Of a stretch of 64,000 nt of DNA, positions 10,120 to 20,034 are shown piece after piece. The stretch is taken from positions 161,568-225,567 of the forward strand of contig NZ_JAFGYY010000010.1 in the NCBI RefSeq assembly GCF_017491605.1, written 5' to 3'. The notes beneath the pieces were generated by a model that was not told where the DNA came from, did no database searches, and saw only the letters and a list, made by a program, of their open reading frames with translations. The position numbers and the translations under genes are program-made. Source of the stretch: Pseudomonas sp. 30_B (GTDB taxonomy: Bacteria > Pseudomonadota > Gammaproteobacteria > Pseudomonadales > Pseudomonadaceae). Position 1 is the first letter of the stretch, and each line of letters begins with the position of its first letter.

Positions 10120-11988
10120 TCAGTCCACTTCCAGCCGATTGCGCCCGCCCCGCTTGGCGCGGTACAGCGCCTGGTCGGCGCGCTCGAAGGCCACATCACC
10201 ACGCTCGCCGGCTCGGAAGGCCGTCAAGCCGGCCGAGCAGGTGATCACCAGACGCTCGCCCTTGAAGTGGAACGGGCAGGCTTCCACCGCGCCACGCAGC
10301 AGGTCGAGCAGCCGCTGGCCGCCTTCCAGGGGCGTTGCGGGCAGCAGCACGACGAACTCCTCGCCGCCGAAGCGGGCGATGAAGTCGGTCTTGCGCAGGC
10401 GCTTGGAAAGCTCCGTGGCAATGATCTTCAGTACCTTGTCGCCGGCCAGGTGGCCGAAGTCGTCGTTGATGCGCTTGAAGTGGTCCACATCCATGATCGC
10501 CAGCAGCAGATCGCCGCCGGAGCGCTCCCAGCGCGCCACTTCCTGCTCCAGGCGCTCGATCAGCGCGGCGCGGTTGGGCAGGCCGGTGAGCGCGTCGGTC
10601 ATGGCCTTCTGGCGCTGGTCCTCGATGTTGGCCTTGAAGGTCTGGGCTTCGGCTTCCATGCTCGCCACCCGCGTCATCAGCGACTGGATACGCTCGCCCA
10701 CTTCGCGCTCACGGGCTTCACGCTCCTCGCGGAACTGGTCCATGGTCCCGACCAGCCCTTGCAGGCGGCTTTCCACATGGCGCTTGAGGCTCTCGAGGTC
10801 AGTGGCCTCCAGCACGCTGTCCTTCAGCCCGCTGACGTGCTCGCGCAGCGTGTCGTCCAGGCTGCGGGCGCTGGAGCTGGCGCCGGCGTGGTTGTCATGT
10901 ACGGCCTGCAGTCCGTCGAGGAAGGCGCCCAGGCGCTCGTTGAGCTGGTGCAGGTAGCCTTCGAACTCGCGCTGCCCGCTGTCGTTGAGCGACAGCACCA
11001 GCGCCGCCAGGTCATCCAGCACCGGCACCAGTTCGTACCAGTTGAGGCTGCCGTGAATGCGCGTGCGCAGGGCATCGGCCTGGGGCTGATGGGTCATCGG
11101 CAGGTGCATTTCGTCCAGCAGGTGCAGCAGGCTGGCTTCGATATGCGGAGCGACTGCGCTGTAGCCCGGCTCCGGGCGCGCCGGCAGGGCGTAGGGGTCG
11201 GCTGCCTCGGCGGGTTCACCGAAAAGGCCGGGGGGCAATGGCAGGCTGTCGAGCAGGGCCGGAGCGGACGTTACGCCGGGAGATACGGCCGGCACTTCGG
11301 CAATCACCGGGCTGGTCGCCACATTGGCCTGTTCGGCAACGGGCTCGACCGGTGCAGGTGCCAGGGATTCGGCCTGGTGCGCCACTGCTTCGCCCAGCAC
11401 CGTCGCCTCGGCCACGGCGACAGTCGCCGCCAGCGGCTCTTCCGGCGCATCGGCGGCCGCTTCACGACCACCGAACAGGCGTTGCAGCAGGCCGGGGCGC
11501 TGCTCGCCGCCAGCGCCGTAGAAGTGCTCCAGTACCCGACGTTGCAAACCACTCAGCTCAGACAGCAGCGCCGGCAACTCGCGGGAGCTGCTGGCTCGCG
11601 CGGCGATGTCCCGGGCGAAGCTCTTCAGCGGCTTGCGCACCTCTCCCGGCAGCTCCAGCGCCAGCAGTTGCTGGGCGAGCTGGGAGAGTGCCGCGATGTT
11701 CTGTTCGATACGCTGCTGGCGGCGCTGTTCGGAGTCGAGCACCGCACGTTCCAGTTGCGGAATCAGGCGGGCAAGGCCGGCGTCCATCTCGTCGCGGCGC
11801 AGGACCTCGCGCAGCTCCTTCATGCAGGCGTCCACCGCCTTGTCGCTGCCTTCGGCTGCGAGGCTGCTGCGCACCAGGCCGCGGCGCAGCAGGTCGACGC
11901 GGGCGTTCCAGCGCCGTTCGAGCTTTTCCTGCTGTTCGAGGTTATCGAGATACTTCTGTTTCCAGCGTGGCTCGGCTTCGCGACTCAT
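10120..11988 (-). CDS. GGDEF diguanylate cyclase with long N-terminal region
   Basis: 622-residue protein that should make cyclic di-GMP from GTP. The GGDEF domain fills the last 160 or so residues, with the active-site variant GGEEF at about 541-545 and an inhibitory-site RxxD (RKTD) five residues ahead of it, so product inhibition is likely. The first 450 residues lack membrane helices and are mostly helical, with a coiled-coil stretch just before GGDEF ([20 protein letters not shown]) and an Ala/Val/Pro-rich linker in the middle. It looks cytosolic and is the counterpart of PA5487 of P. aeruginosa. Its start codon overlaps the stop of the upstream phosphatase-superfamily gene by 4 bp (ATGA), which indicates co-transcription with it. 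Confidence 0.93.
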   Translation of the reverse strand: MSREAEPRWKQKYLDNLEQQEKLERRWNARVDLLRRGLVRSSLAAEGSDKAVDACMKELREVLRRDEMDAGLARLIPQLERAVLDSEQRRQQRIEQNIAALSQLAQQLLALELPGEVRKPLKSFARDIAARASSSRELPALLSELSGLQRRVLEHFYGAGGEQRPGLLQRLFGGREAAADAPEEPLAATVAVAEATVLGEAVAHQAESLAPAPVEPVAEQANVATSPVIAEVPAVSPGVTSAPALLDSLPLPPGLFGEPAEAADPYALPARPEPGYSAVAPHIEASLLHLLDEMHLPMTHQPQADALRTRIHGSLNWYELVPVLDDLAALVLSLNDSGQREFEGYLHQLNERLGAFLDGLQAVHDNHAGASSSARSLDDTLREHVSGLKDSVLEATDLESLKRHVESRLQGLVGTMDQFREEREAREREVGERIQSLMTRVASMEAEAQTFKANIEDQRQKAMTDALTGLPNRAALIERLEQEVARWERSGGDLLLAIMDVDHFKRINDDFGHLAGDKVLKIIATELSKRLRKTDFIARFGGEEFVVLLPATPLEGGQRLLDLLRGAVEACPFHFKGERLVITCSAGLTAFRAGERGDVAFERADQALYRAKRGGRNRLEVD

Positions 11989-12857
11989 TCAGGGGCCTCG
12001 CCGCGCAACGCAAGCGACGAGGAGGTGCGCAAGGCATCCGGCAAACGGATTTCCACAGCCACCGGAAGGTGATCGGAAATCGGTTGCGGCAGGACGCTGA
12101 CGCGCTCCAGCGCCAGCTCGGAACTGAGCAGGATATGGTCCAGGCAGCGCTGCGGGCGCCAGCTGGGGAAGGTGGCTTCCACTTGCGGCGCGATCAGCCC
12201 GAGATCGCGCAGGGGCGAGCTTTCCAGCAGATCGGCGGCGTGGGTGTTCATGTCGCCCATCAGCACCTGGTGGCGGTAGCCCTGCAGCAGTTCGCGGATG
12301 TAGGCGAGCTGGCGGGTGCGGGTTCGCGCACCCAGGGCCAGGTGCATCATCACCACCGCGAGGGCATCCTCGCCTTCGCCGAAGCGCATGAGGATCGCAC
12401 CGCGTCCGGGCGGGCCGGGCAGCGGATGGTCTTCCAGGGCGGTGGGCTGCAGGCGGCTGAGCAGGCCGTTGCTGTGCTGGGCGATACGCCCGAGATTGCG
12501 GTTGAGCTGCTGGTACCAGTAGGGGAAGGCACCGAGCTGGGCCAGGTGCTCGACCTGGTTGATGTTGCCGGAGCGGATGCTGCCGCCGTCGGCCTCCTGC
12601 AGTGCGACCACGTCGTAGTCGGCGAGCAGCTCGCCAATGCGCTGCAGGTTGCTGGCCCGCCCCGCGGTCGGCAGCAGGTGCTGCCAGCCGCGAGTCAGGT
12701 AATGCCGGTACCGCTCGGTGCTGATACCGACCTGGATATTGAAGCTGAGCAGGCGGAGCCGGCCGTCGTCGGGCAAGCCGGAGGCGCTCCCCTGGACGGG
12801 ATTCACCTTCGGGACGCAGGCCCCTGCGACACGATCGCGAGTCCGCCGGCGCAGCAT
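11985..12857 (-). CDS. Endonuclease/exonuclease/phosphatase superfamily protein
   Basis: 290-residue hydrolase of the EEP (DNase I-like) superfamily. Landmarks are [11 protein letters not shown] near residue 35 (metal-binding Asn), [10 protein letters not shown] (metal-binding Glu), [10 protein letters not shown] (the D-x-N motif) and the C-terminal [19 protein letters not shown] with the catalytic His. There is no signal peptide, so it is probably cytosolic. The substrate, nucleic acid or phosphoester, cannot be deduced. ATG 12857 is preceded by AAGGAG. It lies 10 bp after dsbA on the same strand and overlaps the diguanylate cyclase gene, an arrangement matching PA5489-PA5488-PA5487. Confidence 0.88.
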   Translation of the reverse strand: MLRRRTRDRVAGACVPKVNPVQGSASGLPDDGRLRLLSFNIQVGISTERYRHYLTRGWQHLLPTAGRASNLQRIGELLADYDVVALQEADGGSIRSGNINQVEHLAQLGAFPYWYQQLNRNLGRIAQHSNGLLSRLQPTALEDHPLPGPPGRGAILMRFGEGEDALAVVMMHLALGARTRTRQLAYIRELLQGYRHQVLMGDMNTHAADLLESSPLRDLGLIAPQVEATFPSWRPQRCLDHILLSSELALERVSVLPQPISDHLPVAVEIRLPDALRTSSSLALRGEAPE

Positions 12858-12867
12858 CGCCAGCTCC

Positions 12868-13509
12868 TTACTGAGCGGCCTTGGCGGCGGCGCGTTCCTT
12901 GGCGATCAGCTGGTCAGCCAGCTCCAGCGCGGCGTCCGGGCTGCCGGCCGAACCGATGTCGAAGCGGTACTTGCCGTTGACGACCATGGTCGGTACGCCG
13001 CTGATCTGGTAGGCCATTGCCAGTTTCTTGGCCTTCTCGATCTGGCCCTTGATGGCGAAGGAGTTGTAGGTGCTGAGGAACTTGTCCTTGTCCAGGCCCT
13101 GCTCAGCCACGAAGGCGGCCATTTCTTCCGGGGTGGTCAGGCTCTTGGGGTTGTTGTGCAGCTTTTCGAAGATCGCATGGTGAACCTTCTGCTCCACGCC
13201 CATGGATTCCAGGGTCAGGTACAGCTGGCCGTGGATGTTCCACAGGCCGCCGAACATGGCGGGGATGCGCACGAAGTGCACATCGGCCGGCAGCTTCTCG
13301 ATCCACGGATTGATGGTCGGCTCGAAGGCGTAGCAATGCGGGCAACCGTACCAGAACAACTCCACCACCTCGATCTTGCCCGGCTGGGACACAGGCACGG
13401 CCTGGCTCAGCTCGGTGTAGCTCTTGCCAGCTTCGAACTCGGTGGCATTCGCGTTGAGGGCGAACAGGCCGGCAAAGGCAAGCGCGGCGGTGAAAATCAG
13501 GTTACGCAT
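12868..13509 (-). CDS. dsbA: Thiol:disulfide interchange protein DsbA
   Basis: Periplasmic oxidase that introduces disulfide bonds into exported proteins. Residues 1-22 form a signal peptide ending ALNANA. The redox motif CPHC is at residues 56-59 in the context ELFWYGCPHCYAFEP, and the cis-proline loop SGVPTMVV lies in the C-terminal thioredoxin half after a helical insert. The 213-residue length is normal. Downstream on the same strand are the EEP protein and the diguanylate cyclase; upstream is the cytochrome c4 gene with a terminator in between, so dsbA probably has its own promoter in 13510-13618. Confidence 0.97.
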   Translation of the reverse strand: MRNLIFTAALAFAGLFALNANATEFEAGKSYTELSQAVPVSQPGKIEVVELFWYGCPHCYAFEPTINPWIEKLPADVHFVRIPAMFGGLWNIHGQLYLTLESMGVEQKVHHAIFEKLHNNPKSLTTPEEMAAFVAEQGLDKDKFLSTYNSFAIKGQIEKAKKLAMAYQISGVPTMVVNGKYRFDIGSAGSPDAALELADQLIAKERAAAKAAQ

Positions 13510-13618
13510 GGTTCACTCCTTGGCTGAGCGGATCCGCCTCGCTCGGGCGCGGCGGGATGAAGCGGATTTGACCTGGGGCGCCAGGCACGGTTCCAGCATT
13601 GTAGTGGCGGCGGATGCG

Positions 13619-13647
13619 AAAAAGGGCGGCCGAAGCCACCCTTTTTT
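13619..13647 (-). terminator. Intrinsic terminator after cytochrome c4
   Basis: Stem AAAAAGGGYGGC / GCCACCCTTTTT around a CGAA loop, with T-runs on both strands, 30 bp downstream of the cytochrome c4 stop. It can act in both directions. Confidence 0.8.
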
Positions 13648-13677
13648 CATCCCGGCGATTTCCGCCCGGCGCGCCGC

Positions 13678-14283
13678 TTAGTGCAGGCCTTCGATGTAGC
13701 TGGAGATCGCGGCGATGTCCTTGTTGGACAGCTTGGCGGCGATGCTGCGCATGATCATGGCGTCGCCGTCGTTGGTGCGCTCGCCTTCGCGGAAGGCGGT
13801 CAGCTGCTTGGCGGTGTAGGCCGAGTGCTGGCCACCCAGGTGCGGGAAGCCGGCAGCGGCGTTGCCCAGGCCGCTGGGGTTGTGGCAACCGGTGCAGGCC
13901 GGCATGCCTTCGGACAGCTTGCCGCCACGGAACAGGGCTTCGCCCTGGGCGACAAGTTTCGGATCGGCCATGCCGATGCTGGTGTTCTGGCTGGAGAAGT
14001 AGGCAGCGATGTCGGCCATGTCCTGATCGCTGACGTTGGTCAGAATGCCGGTCATTTCCAGCACGGTGCGGCGACCTTCCTTGATGTCGTGCATCTGCTT
14101 GAGCAGGTAACGCTCACCCTGGCCGGCCAGTTTCGGGAAGTTCGGCGCCATGCTGTTGCCATCGGCGCCATGGCAGGCGCCGCACACAGCAGCTTTCGCC
14201 TGACCGGCCTTGGCATCGCCAGCGGCGTGCGCAACGCCGGTAAGGCCCAGGGTCAACAGCAGACTCACGATCAATTTGTTCAT
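13678..14283 (-). CDS. cc4: Diheme cytochrome c4
   Basis: Periplasmic or membrane-attached diheme electron carrier feeding terminal oxidases, in particular cbb3-type. The signal peptide ends at about residue 20 (GVAHA). Two class I cytochrome halves are visible: heme motif CGACH at 34-38 and CTGCH at 130-134, each with a downstream Met region (MTGILTN in the first half, MIMRSIA in the second). The length of 201 residues fits the family. It is followed on the same strand by the terminator at 13619-13647 and preceded 47 bp away by a small c-type cytochrome gene, so the two may be co-transcribed. This matches PA5490-PA5491. Confidence 0.95.
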   Translation of the reverse strand: MNKLIVSLLLTLGLTGVAHAAGDAKAGQAKAAVCGACHGADGNSMAPNFPKLAGQGERYLLKQMHDIKEGRRTVLEMTGILTNVSDQDMADIAAYFSSQNTSIGMADPKLVAQGEALFRGGKLSEGMPACTGCHNPSGLGNAAAGFPHLGGQHSAYTAKQLTAFREGERTNDGDAMIMRSIAAKLSNKDIAAISSYIEGLH

Positions 14284-14330
14284 CAGCTAATCCAATAACG
14301 GCTAAGGGTGAAAGAGTAGGGCTTCCGGGA

Positions 14331-14621
14331 TTACTTGGACATCCACTGGATGATGGCCTGGTAATCCTCGGCGCTGCAGTCGGTGCACAGGCCGCGAGGA
14401 GGCATCGCGTTGAAACCGTTGGTCACATGTTGCACCAGCGTGTCCATGCCCTTTTCCAGGCGCGGCTTCCACGCTGCGGCGTCGCCCTTCTTCGGCGCCA
14501 TCGGCAACTGGCCACTGTGGCAGGCGCCACAGGCTCGGTTGAACACGGCTTCCGGATCCTGAGCGGCCTGAGCGCTGGTGGCCAGCGCGGCAACGATGGC
14601 TGCGAACAGCAGTTTCTTCAT
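14331..14621 (-). CDS. Small class I c-type cytochrome (cytochrome c5-like)
   Basis: 96-residue exported monoheme cytochrome. The signal peptide is about residues 1-19 (ATSAQA). The heme motif CGACH is at 31-35, the axial-Met region is FNAMPPRG, and an extra CxxC (LCTDC) follows, a hallmark of the cytochrome c5 family. ATG 14621 has AGGA seven bases upstream; an in-frame ATG four codons earlier (MRII) is less well placed. It is encoded just upstream of cc4 and divergent from engB, with an AT-rich stretch around 14726-14736 (ATTATATACTTC) that could carry promoters. A periplasmic electron-transfer role is likely; its partner is unknown. Confidence 0.9.
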   Translation of the reverse strand: MKKLLFAAIVAALATSAQAAQDPEAVFNRACGACHSGQLPMAPKKGDAAAWKPRLEKGMDTLVQHVTNGFNAMPPRGLCTDCSAEDYQAIIQWMSK

Positions 14622-14796
14622 GATTATCCTCATCGTCTGGGAACGTCCGCGTTCTGATGCGCGGGCTAATGGGGTCCCCGTGGCGCCCGACCCTGGGGGA
14701 TAAAGCGCACACAAAATCCGCGGCATTATATACTTCCAATGCCGAAACGGAAACGAGCCCGCTCCCCGCGACACCTGGTCGCACCCCTCTGCGAAG

Positions 14797-15465
14797 ATGC
14801 CAATGTCCTCGATGAACCCTGCGAAAAACCCGATTCTCGGCCTGTGCCAACAGGCCACTTTCCTCATCAGCGCCGCCAAGGTGAACCAATGCCCGGAAGA
14901 CACCGGCCTGGAAGTCGCCTTCGCCGGCCGCTCCAACGCAGGCAAGTCCAGCGCGCTGAACGCCCTGACCCATGCGAACCTGGCGCGCACCTCCAAAACC
15001 CCGGGCCGCACCCAGCTGCTGAACTTCTTCCGCCTGGATGACGAACGCCGCCTGGTCGACCTGCCCGGCTACGGCTACGCCAAGGTGCCGATCCCGCTGA
15101 AGCTGCACTGGCAGCAGCACCTGGAGGCCTACCTGAGCAGCCGCAACGCCCTCGCCGGCGTGGTGCTGCTGATGGATATCCGCCACCCGCTGACCGATTT
15201 CGACCGCCTGATGCTGGACTGGGCCCAGGCCAGCCGGCTGCCGATCCACGTGCTGCTGACCAAGGCCGACAAGCTCGCCTTCGGCGCGGCGAAGAACGCG
15301 CTGCTCAAGGTGCGCAAGGAAATCCAGCAGGGCTGGGGCGATGTCGCCACCCTGCAGCTGTTCTCCGCGCCCAAGCGCCAGGGCGTGGAAGAGGCACAGA
15401 TGGTCCTGGCCGGCTGGCTGGGGCTGCTGGATGACGAGGAAGAGGAGGCCGGCGAGGAAGCCTGA
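14797..15465 (+). CDS. engB: YihA/EngB GTP-binding protein
   Basis: Essential TRAFAC-class GTPase involved in large ribosomal subunit assembly. Guanine-nucleotide motifs are present: G1 [10 protein letters not shown]2 region [10 protein letters not shown]3 DLPGYGYA, and G4 TKAD, with G5 in the C-terminal part. The 222-residue reading uses ATG 14797, but in-frame ATGs at 14803 and 14812 are also possible and the ribosome binding site does not decide. The C-terminus is acidic ([11 protein letters not shown]). It is convergent with ersA and polA, the arrangement found in many gammaproteobacteria. Confidence 0.95.
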   Translation: MPMSSMNPAKNPILGLCQQATFLISAAKVNQCPEDTGLEVAFAGRSNAGKSSALNALTHANLARTSKTPGRTQLLNFFRLDDERRLVDLPGYGYAKVPIPLKLHWQQHLEAYLSSRNALAGVVLLMDIRHPLTDFDRLMLDWAQASRLPIHVLLTKADKLAFGAAKNALLKVRKEIQQGWGDVATLQLFSAPKRQGVEEAQMVLAGWLGLLDDEEEEAGEEA

Positions 15466-15480
15466 GGGCAAATCGCAGGC

Positions 15481-15526
15481 AAAAAAAACCCCGAGCTTCG
15501 TATGGGGAGGGGGAAGTTCGGGGTTT
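15481..15526 (-). terminator. Intrinsic terminator of ersA
   Basis: Stem AAACCCCGAGCTT (15486-15498) with AAGTTCGGGGTTT (15514-15526), 13 pairs including one G-U, followed on the minus strand by eight T residues at 15488-15481. It is a very strong Rho-independent terminator and would also partly serve engB. Confidence 0.9.
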
Positions 15527-15610
15527 AAGTCCGGACCGCTAGGGCGGGGTCCAGTAATCTGCCAACACTAAACACTGCAAAGGAGCATCGAAGGGCTTCA
15601 CCAGCCATTC
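15482..15610 (-). ncRNA. ersA: ErsA small RNA (Spot 42 position)
   Basis: Non-coding RNA of about 130 nt read leftward between polA and engB. The position matches spf (Spot 42) in enterics and ErsA in P. aeruginosa, where it is an Hfq-dependent envelope-stress RNA. The 3' end is fixed by the terminator at 15481-15526. The 5' end is inferred from the AlgU-type promoter at 15644-15617. The terminator loop carries a C-rich single-stranded segment (CCCCCTCCCC on the RNA strand), the type of seed used against Shine-Dalgarno regions. No open frame of note exists here. Ends are estimates; identity rests on synteny, size and promoter type. Confidence 0.85.
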
Positions 15611-15616
15611 ACGTGT

Positions 15617-15644
15617 TCTGACTGGGGCCTTTGCGGGAAAGTTC
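15617..15644 (-). promoter_or_regulatory. AlgU (sigma-22/RpoE-like) promoter of ersA
   Basis: On the minus strand GAACTT (15644-15639), a 17-bp spacer, then TCAGA (15621-15617) match the AlgU consensus GAACTT-N16/17-TCNRA. It starts transcription close to the length expected for ErsA. Confidence 0.8.
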
Positions 15645-15734
15645 AGCAGGCCACGAAAATATTTTCCGCAAGCCCCTGAACTACCGCTCATCGGCCGAGT
15701 GAGAGGCCCGCCACCCGGGCCTCTCGACCGTTCG

Positions 15735-18476
15735 TCAGTGTGCCTCGTCCCAGTTCGCCCCCACGCCGGCCTCGACCACCAGCGGCACGTCCAGCTCCGC
15801 CGCGCCGCTCATCAGCGGGCGGATGGTGTCGCTGACCTGCTGTACCAGGTCCTCGCGCACCTCCAGCACCAGTTCGTCGTGCACCTGGAGAATCACGCGG
15901 GCGTCGATCCCGCTGTCCTGCAGCCAGTTATCCACAGCCACCATGGCGCGTTTCATGATGTCCGCGGCGGTTCCCTGCATGGGCGCGTTGATCGCGGTGC
16001 GTTCGGCGGCCTTGCGCATGGCGGCGTTCTTCGAGGCGATTTCCGGCAGGTACAGGCGGCGGCCGAACAGCGTCTCGACGAAGCCCTGCTCGGCGGCCTG
16101 GGCGCGGGTGCGCTCCATGTAGGCGAGCACGCCGGGATAGCGGGCGAAATAGCGGTCGATGTAGGCCTGGGCCTCCTTGCGCTCGACGCCGATCTGCTTG
16201 GCCAGGCCGAAGGCGCTCATGCCGTAGATCAGGCCGAAGTTGATCGCCTTGGCGCTGCGGCGCTGGTCGGAGGTGACCTCATCCAGCGGCACGCCGAAGA
16301 CTTCGGCGGCGGTGGCGCGGTGCACGTCGCGGTCGTGGCGGAAGGCGTCCAGCAGGCCTTCGTCCTTGGCCAGGTGGGCCATGATGCGCAGTTCGATCTG
16401 CGAGTAGTCCGCCGCCAGCAGATTGTAGCCCTTGGGCGCGACGAAGGCCTGGCGGATACGCCGGCCCTCGGCGGTGCGGATCGGGATGTTCTGCAGGTTC
16501 GGGTCGCTGGAGGACAGCCGGCCGGTCGCCGCCACCGCCTGATGGTAGCTGGTGTGGATACGTCCGGTACGCGGGTTGATCTGCTCCGGCAGCTTGTCGG
16601 TGTAGGTGCTCTTGAGCTTGCTCAGGGAGCGGTACTGCATGATCACCTTGGGCAGCTCGTAGTCCTGCTCGGCTAGGTCGGCGAGGACATTCTCGGCGGT
16701 GGACGGCTGGCCGGTGGCGGTCTTGGCCAGCACCGGCAGGCCGAGCTTTTCATAAAGGATGGCGCCCAGCTGCTTGGGCGAGCCGAGGTTGAACTCCTGC
16801 CCGGCCAGGTCATAGGCCTTGCGTTCCAGCTCGACCATCTTCTCGCCCAGTTCGACGCTCTGCCTGCCCAGCAGGTTGGCGTCGACCAGCGCGCCGTTGC
16901 GCTCGATGCGCGCCAGCACCGGCACCAGCGGCATCTCGATCTCGGTCAGGACCTTCTCCAGCGACGGGATGGCCTGCAGCCTGGCCCACAGGGTCTGGTG
17001 CAGGCGCAGGGTCACGTCGGCATCCTCGGCCGCGTAGGGGCCGGCCTGCTCGATGGCGATCTGGTCGAAGGTCAGCTGCTTGGCGCCCTTGCCGGCGATG
17101 TCCTCGAAGCGGATGGTGCTGTGGCCCAGGTACTTGAGCGCCAGGCTGTCCATGTCGTGGCGGGTCGCGGTGGAGTCCAGCACGTAGGATTCGAGCATGG
17201 TGTCGTAGGCGATGCCCTGCACGGCGATGGGCGTCGAGGCGTTGGCCAGGACGTTCATGTCGTACTTGGCGTGCTGGCCGACCTTGCGCTTCTTCGGGTC
17301 TTCCAGCAGCGGCTTGAGCGCGCGGAGCACGGCGTCGCGGTCCAGCTGCGCCGGCACGCCCATATAACTGTGGGCCAGCGGCACGTAGGCGGCCTCGCCT
17401 TCCTTGACCGCGAAGGACACGCCCACCACCTGCGCCTGCTGCGGGTCGATGCTGGTGGTCTCGGTGTCGAAGGCGATCAGGTCGGCGGCTTCCAGCTTCT
17501 TCAGCCAGGCGTCGAACTCGGCCTGCTCCAGCACGGTGTCGTACTGGGCGGTGGCCTGGATCGACACGGCCTCGGCGTCGCCGCCGCCCTCGTCCTTGGC
17601 CTCGCGCAGCAGGTCGTCCAGCCAGTTCTTGAATTCCAGCTCGCGGTACAGGCCGATCAGCGCCTCGCGCTGCGGCTCGCCCGGATGCAGCGCATCGACT
17701 TCGACGTCCAGTTCGACGTCGGTCTTGATGGTCGCCAGCTCGTAGGAGAGGAACGCCATCTCGCGATGCTCTTCCAGCTTGGCCGGCAGGCTCTTGGCGC
17801 CGCGGATCGGCAGCTCGGGCACCTTGTCCAGGCTGGCGTAGAGCACATCCAGGCCGCCACCGACGCCGACCAGCAGGCCCAGCGCGGTTTTCTCGCCCAC
17901 GCCGGGCACGCCCGGAATGTTGTCCACCTTGTCGCCCATCAGTGCGAGGTAATCGATGATCAGCTCAGGACCGACACCGAATTTCTCTTTTACGCCATCG
18001 GGGTCGAGCACGCTTCCGGTCATGGTGTTGACCAACGTAATGTGCCCATCGACCAACTGCGCCATGTCCTTGTCACCGGTGGAGATCACCACCGCCCGCC
18101 CCGCCGCGGCGCTGCGCCGGGCCAGGGTGCCGATCACGTCGTCCGCCTCCACGCCTTCCACGCACAACAGCGGCAGGCCCAGCGCCCGCACACTGGCGTG
18201 CAGCGGCTCGACCTGCACGCGCAGCTCGTCCGGCATCGACGGGCGATTGGCCTTGTACTCGGCGAAGAGCGCGTCGCGGAAGGTCGGGCCCTTGGCGTCG
18301 AACACCACCGCGAAGGGGCTGTCGGGGTACTGCTTGCGCAGACTCTTGAGCATGTTCAGCACGCCCTTCACCGCGCCGGTCGGCATGCCGGTGGAGGTGG
18401 TCAGCGGCGGCAGGGCATGGAAGGCGCGATACAGGTAGGAAGAGCCGTCCACGAGGACGAGGGGTGCTTGGCTCAT
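15735..18476 (-). CDS. polA: DNA polymerase I
   Basis: 913-residue repair and Okazaki-fragment polymerase. The order is a 5' nuclease domain ([18 protein letters not shown] at the start, [28 protein letters not shown]), a 3'-5' exonuclease domain with intact acidic residues ([12 protein letters not shown], and [12 protein letters not shown] later), and the polymerase domain with motif A ([12 protein letters not shown]), motif B ([19 protein letters not shown]) and motif C ([10 protein letters not shown]). ATG 18476 begins [11 protein letters not shown]. It is divergent from the DUF2782 gene and followed by ersA on the same strand. Confidence 0.98.
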   Translation of the reverse strand: MSQAPLVLVDGSSYLYRAFHALPPLTTSTGMPTGAVKGVLNMLKSLRKQYPDSPFAVVFDAKGPTFRDALFAEYKANRPSMPDELRVQVEPLHASVRALGLPLLCVEGVEADDVIGTLARRSAAAGRAVVISTGDKDMAQLVDGHITLVNTMTGSVLDPDGVKEKFGVGPELIIDYLALMGDKVDNIPGVPGVGEKTALGLLVGVGGGLDVLYASLDKVPELPIRGAKSLPAKLEEHREMAFLSYELATIKTDVELDVEVDALHPGEPQREALIGLYRELEFKNWLDDLLREAKDEGGGDAEAVSIQATAQYDTVLEQAEFDAWLKKLEAADLIAFDTETTSIDPQQAQVVGVSFAVKEGEAAYVPLAHSYMGVPAQLDRDAVLRALKPLLEDPKKRKVGQHAKYDMNVLANASTPIAVQGIAYDTMLESYVLDSTATRHDMDSLALKYLGHSTIRFEDIAGKGAKQLTFDQIAIEQAGPYAAEDADVTLRLHQTLWARLQAIPSLEKVLTEIEMPLVPVLARIERNGALVDANLLGRQSVELGEKMVELERKAYDLAGQEFNLGSPKQLGAILYEKLGLPVLAKTATGQPSTAENVLADLAEQDYELPKVIMQYRSLSKLKSTYTDKLPEQINPRTGRIHTSYHQAVAATGRLSSSDPNLQNIPIRTAEGRRIRQAFVAPKGYNLLAADYSQIELRIMAHLAKDEGLLDAFRHDRDVHRATAAEVFGVPLDEVTSDQRRSAKAINFGLIYGMSAFGLAKQIGVERKEAQAYIDRYFARYPGVLAYMERTRAQAAEQGFVETLFGRRLYLPEIASKNAAMRKAAERTAINAPMQGTAADIMKRAMVAVDNWLQDSGIDARVILQVHDELVLEVREDLVQQVSDTIRPLMSGAAELDVPLVVEAGVGANWDEAH

Positions 18477-18550
18477 GAGGGGAATCAACCTTTTCAGAAG
18501 GGCTCGGGCTAAACTGTCCGTAGCCAATTCGACAAAGGGACAAGGTTATC

Positions 18551-18838
18551 ATGCGTACGTTGAACCGCCTGTTGCTCGCCGCTGTGCTGGGTCTTGGCGC
18601 GACTTCCGTCATGGCGGCGGACGATGCACCCTCGCCGGAACCGGATGTAACCATCCGCCAGGAGGGCGACAAGACCATCCAGGAATACCGTGTGAACGGT
18701 TTCCTCTACGCCATCAAGGTCACCCCCAAGCACGGCAAGCCGTACTTCCTGGTGCGCCAGGACGGCAGCGACGGCAACTTCATCCGCTCGGACCAACCGG
18801 ACAAGCTGATCCCGCAGTGGCAGATCTTCAGCTGGTAA
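18551..18838 (+). CDS. DUF2782 small exported protein
   Basis: 95-residue protein with a signal peptide (residues 1-22, ending SVMA) and a DUF2782 domain (EPDVTIRQEGDKTIQEYRVN..YAIKVTPKHGKPYFL, ending WQIFSW). Its function is unknown; it is conserved next to polA in pseudomonads (PA5494). It is expressed divergently from polA across a 74-bp gap and lies 34 bp upstream of thrB on the same strand, so it is probably co-transcribed with thrB. Confidence 0.88.
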   Translation: MRTLNRLLLAAVLGLGATSVMAADDAPSPEPDVTIRQEGDKTIQEYRVNGFLYAIKVTPKHGKPYFLVRQDGSDGNFIRSDQPDKLIPQWQIFSW

Positions 18839-18872
18839 ACCCATTCACCCACGACGCTCCAGAGGATTGAGC

Positions 18873-19823
18873 ATGTCGGTATTCACACCTCTGGAACGTC
18901 CCGTTCTTGAAGAGTTCCTCGCCCCCTATGGCCTCGGCCGCCTGCATGATTTCCGTGGCATTGCCGAGGGTTCGGAAAACAGCAACTTCTTCGTCAGCAT
19001 GGAGCAGGGCGAGTTCGTCCTGACCCTGGTCGAACGCGGTCCGGTGCAGGAAATGCCGTTCTTCATCGAGCTGCTCGACGTGCTGCACGACGCCGACCTG
19101 CCGGTGCCCTATGCGCTGCGCACGAAGGATGGCGAGGCGCTGCGCCAGCTCGAAGGCAAGCCGGCGCTGCTGCAGCCGCGCCTGCCGGGCCGGCATGAAC
19201 GCACACCGAACAACCACCATTGCCAGGAAGTCGGCAACCTGCTGGCCCGCCTGCACCTGGCAACCCGCGGACGCATCATCGAGCGTCCGAGCGATCGCGG
19301 CCTGAGCTGGATGCTGCATGAAGGCCAGGCCTTCCAGTCGCACCTTTCCGGCACTGCCGCCACGCTGCTGGCCGACGCCCTGGAAGAAATCGCCCGCCTG
19401 CTCGCCGAGCAGCCGGCGCTGCCGCGCGCCAACCTGCACGCCGACCTGTTCCGCGACAATGTGCTGTTCGACGGCCCGCACCTGGCCGGGCTGATCGACT
19501 TCTACAACGCCTGCTCGGGCTGGATGCTCTATGACCTGGCGATCACCGTGAACGACTGGTGCTCCACCGAAGACGGCGCCCTCGACGGCCCGCGCGCCCG
19601 CGCGCTGCTGGCGGCCTATGCGGCCAAGCGGCCGTTCACCGCGCTGGAAGCCGAGCTGTGGCCGGAGATGCTGCGGGTGGCCTGCGTGCGTTTCTGGCTG
19701 TCGCGGCTGATCGCAGCCGAAGCCTTTGCCGGCCAGGATGTGCTGATCCATGACCCGAGCGAGTTCGAGCGGCGCCTGGCGAAGCGGCAGAAGGTGGAGA
19801 TTCATTTGCCGTTTGCGCTGTAA
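18873..19823 (+). CDS. thrB: Homoserine kinase (APH-fold type)
   Basis: 316-residue kinase that phosphorylates homoserine on the way to threonine. It belongs to the aminoglycoside-phosphotransferase-like ThrB type of pseudomonads rather than the GHMP type. Key motifs are the nucleotide loop area GIAEGSENSNFFVS, the catalytic NLHADLFRDNVLF and the metal-binding GLIDFYNACSGWMLYDLA. ATG 18873 follows AGAGGATTGAGC. It corresponds to PA5495. It is followed by a REP cluster with no clear T-run terminator. Confidence 0.95.
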   Translation: MSVFTPLERPVLEEFLAPYGLGRLHDFRGIAEGSENSNFFVSMEQGEFVLTLVERGPVQEMPFFIELLDVLHDADLPVPYALRTKDGEALRQLEGKPALLQPRLPGRHERTPNNHHCQEVGNLLARLHLATRGRIIERPSDRGLSWMLHEGQAFQSHLSGTAATLLADALEEIARLLAEQPALPRANLHADLFRDNVLFDGPHLAGLIDFYNACSGWMLYDLAITVNDWCSTEDGALDGPRARALLAAYAAKRPFTALEAELWPEMLRVACVRFWLSRLIAAEAFAGQDVLIHDPSEFERRLAKRQKVEIHLPFAL

Positions 19824-19836
19824 GCGGCAGATCTTC

Positions 19837-19957
19837 GTAGGAGCGGACTCCGTCCGCGATAGCCATGGCACCGGCCTGCCGACCGGATCGCGGATAAATC
19901 CGCTCCTACGAGAGCTCTGCACACCGTAGGGCGTACAACCGTTCGCGGTTGTACGCC
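19837..19957. repeat. REP/BIME cluster of two families
   Basis: The first unit at 19837-19860 (GTAGGAGCGGACTCCGTCCG..) and an inverted partial copy at 19887-19909 (ATCGCGGATAAATCCGCTCC..) form a BIME. A second family, GTAGGGCGTACAACC../..GGTTGTACGCC, lies at 19926-19957 and matches 10066-10101 and 23697-23728. Confidence 0.85.
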
Positions 19958-20034
19958 GACATTCCGCGCCCCACGCTAATTCCAGGATCCAGTTTGGATC
20001 TCCTGGGCATATGCCCTACGCACGGAGGCTTGAA

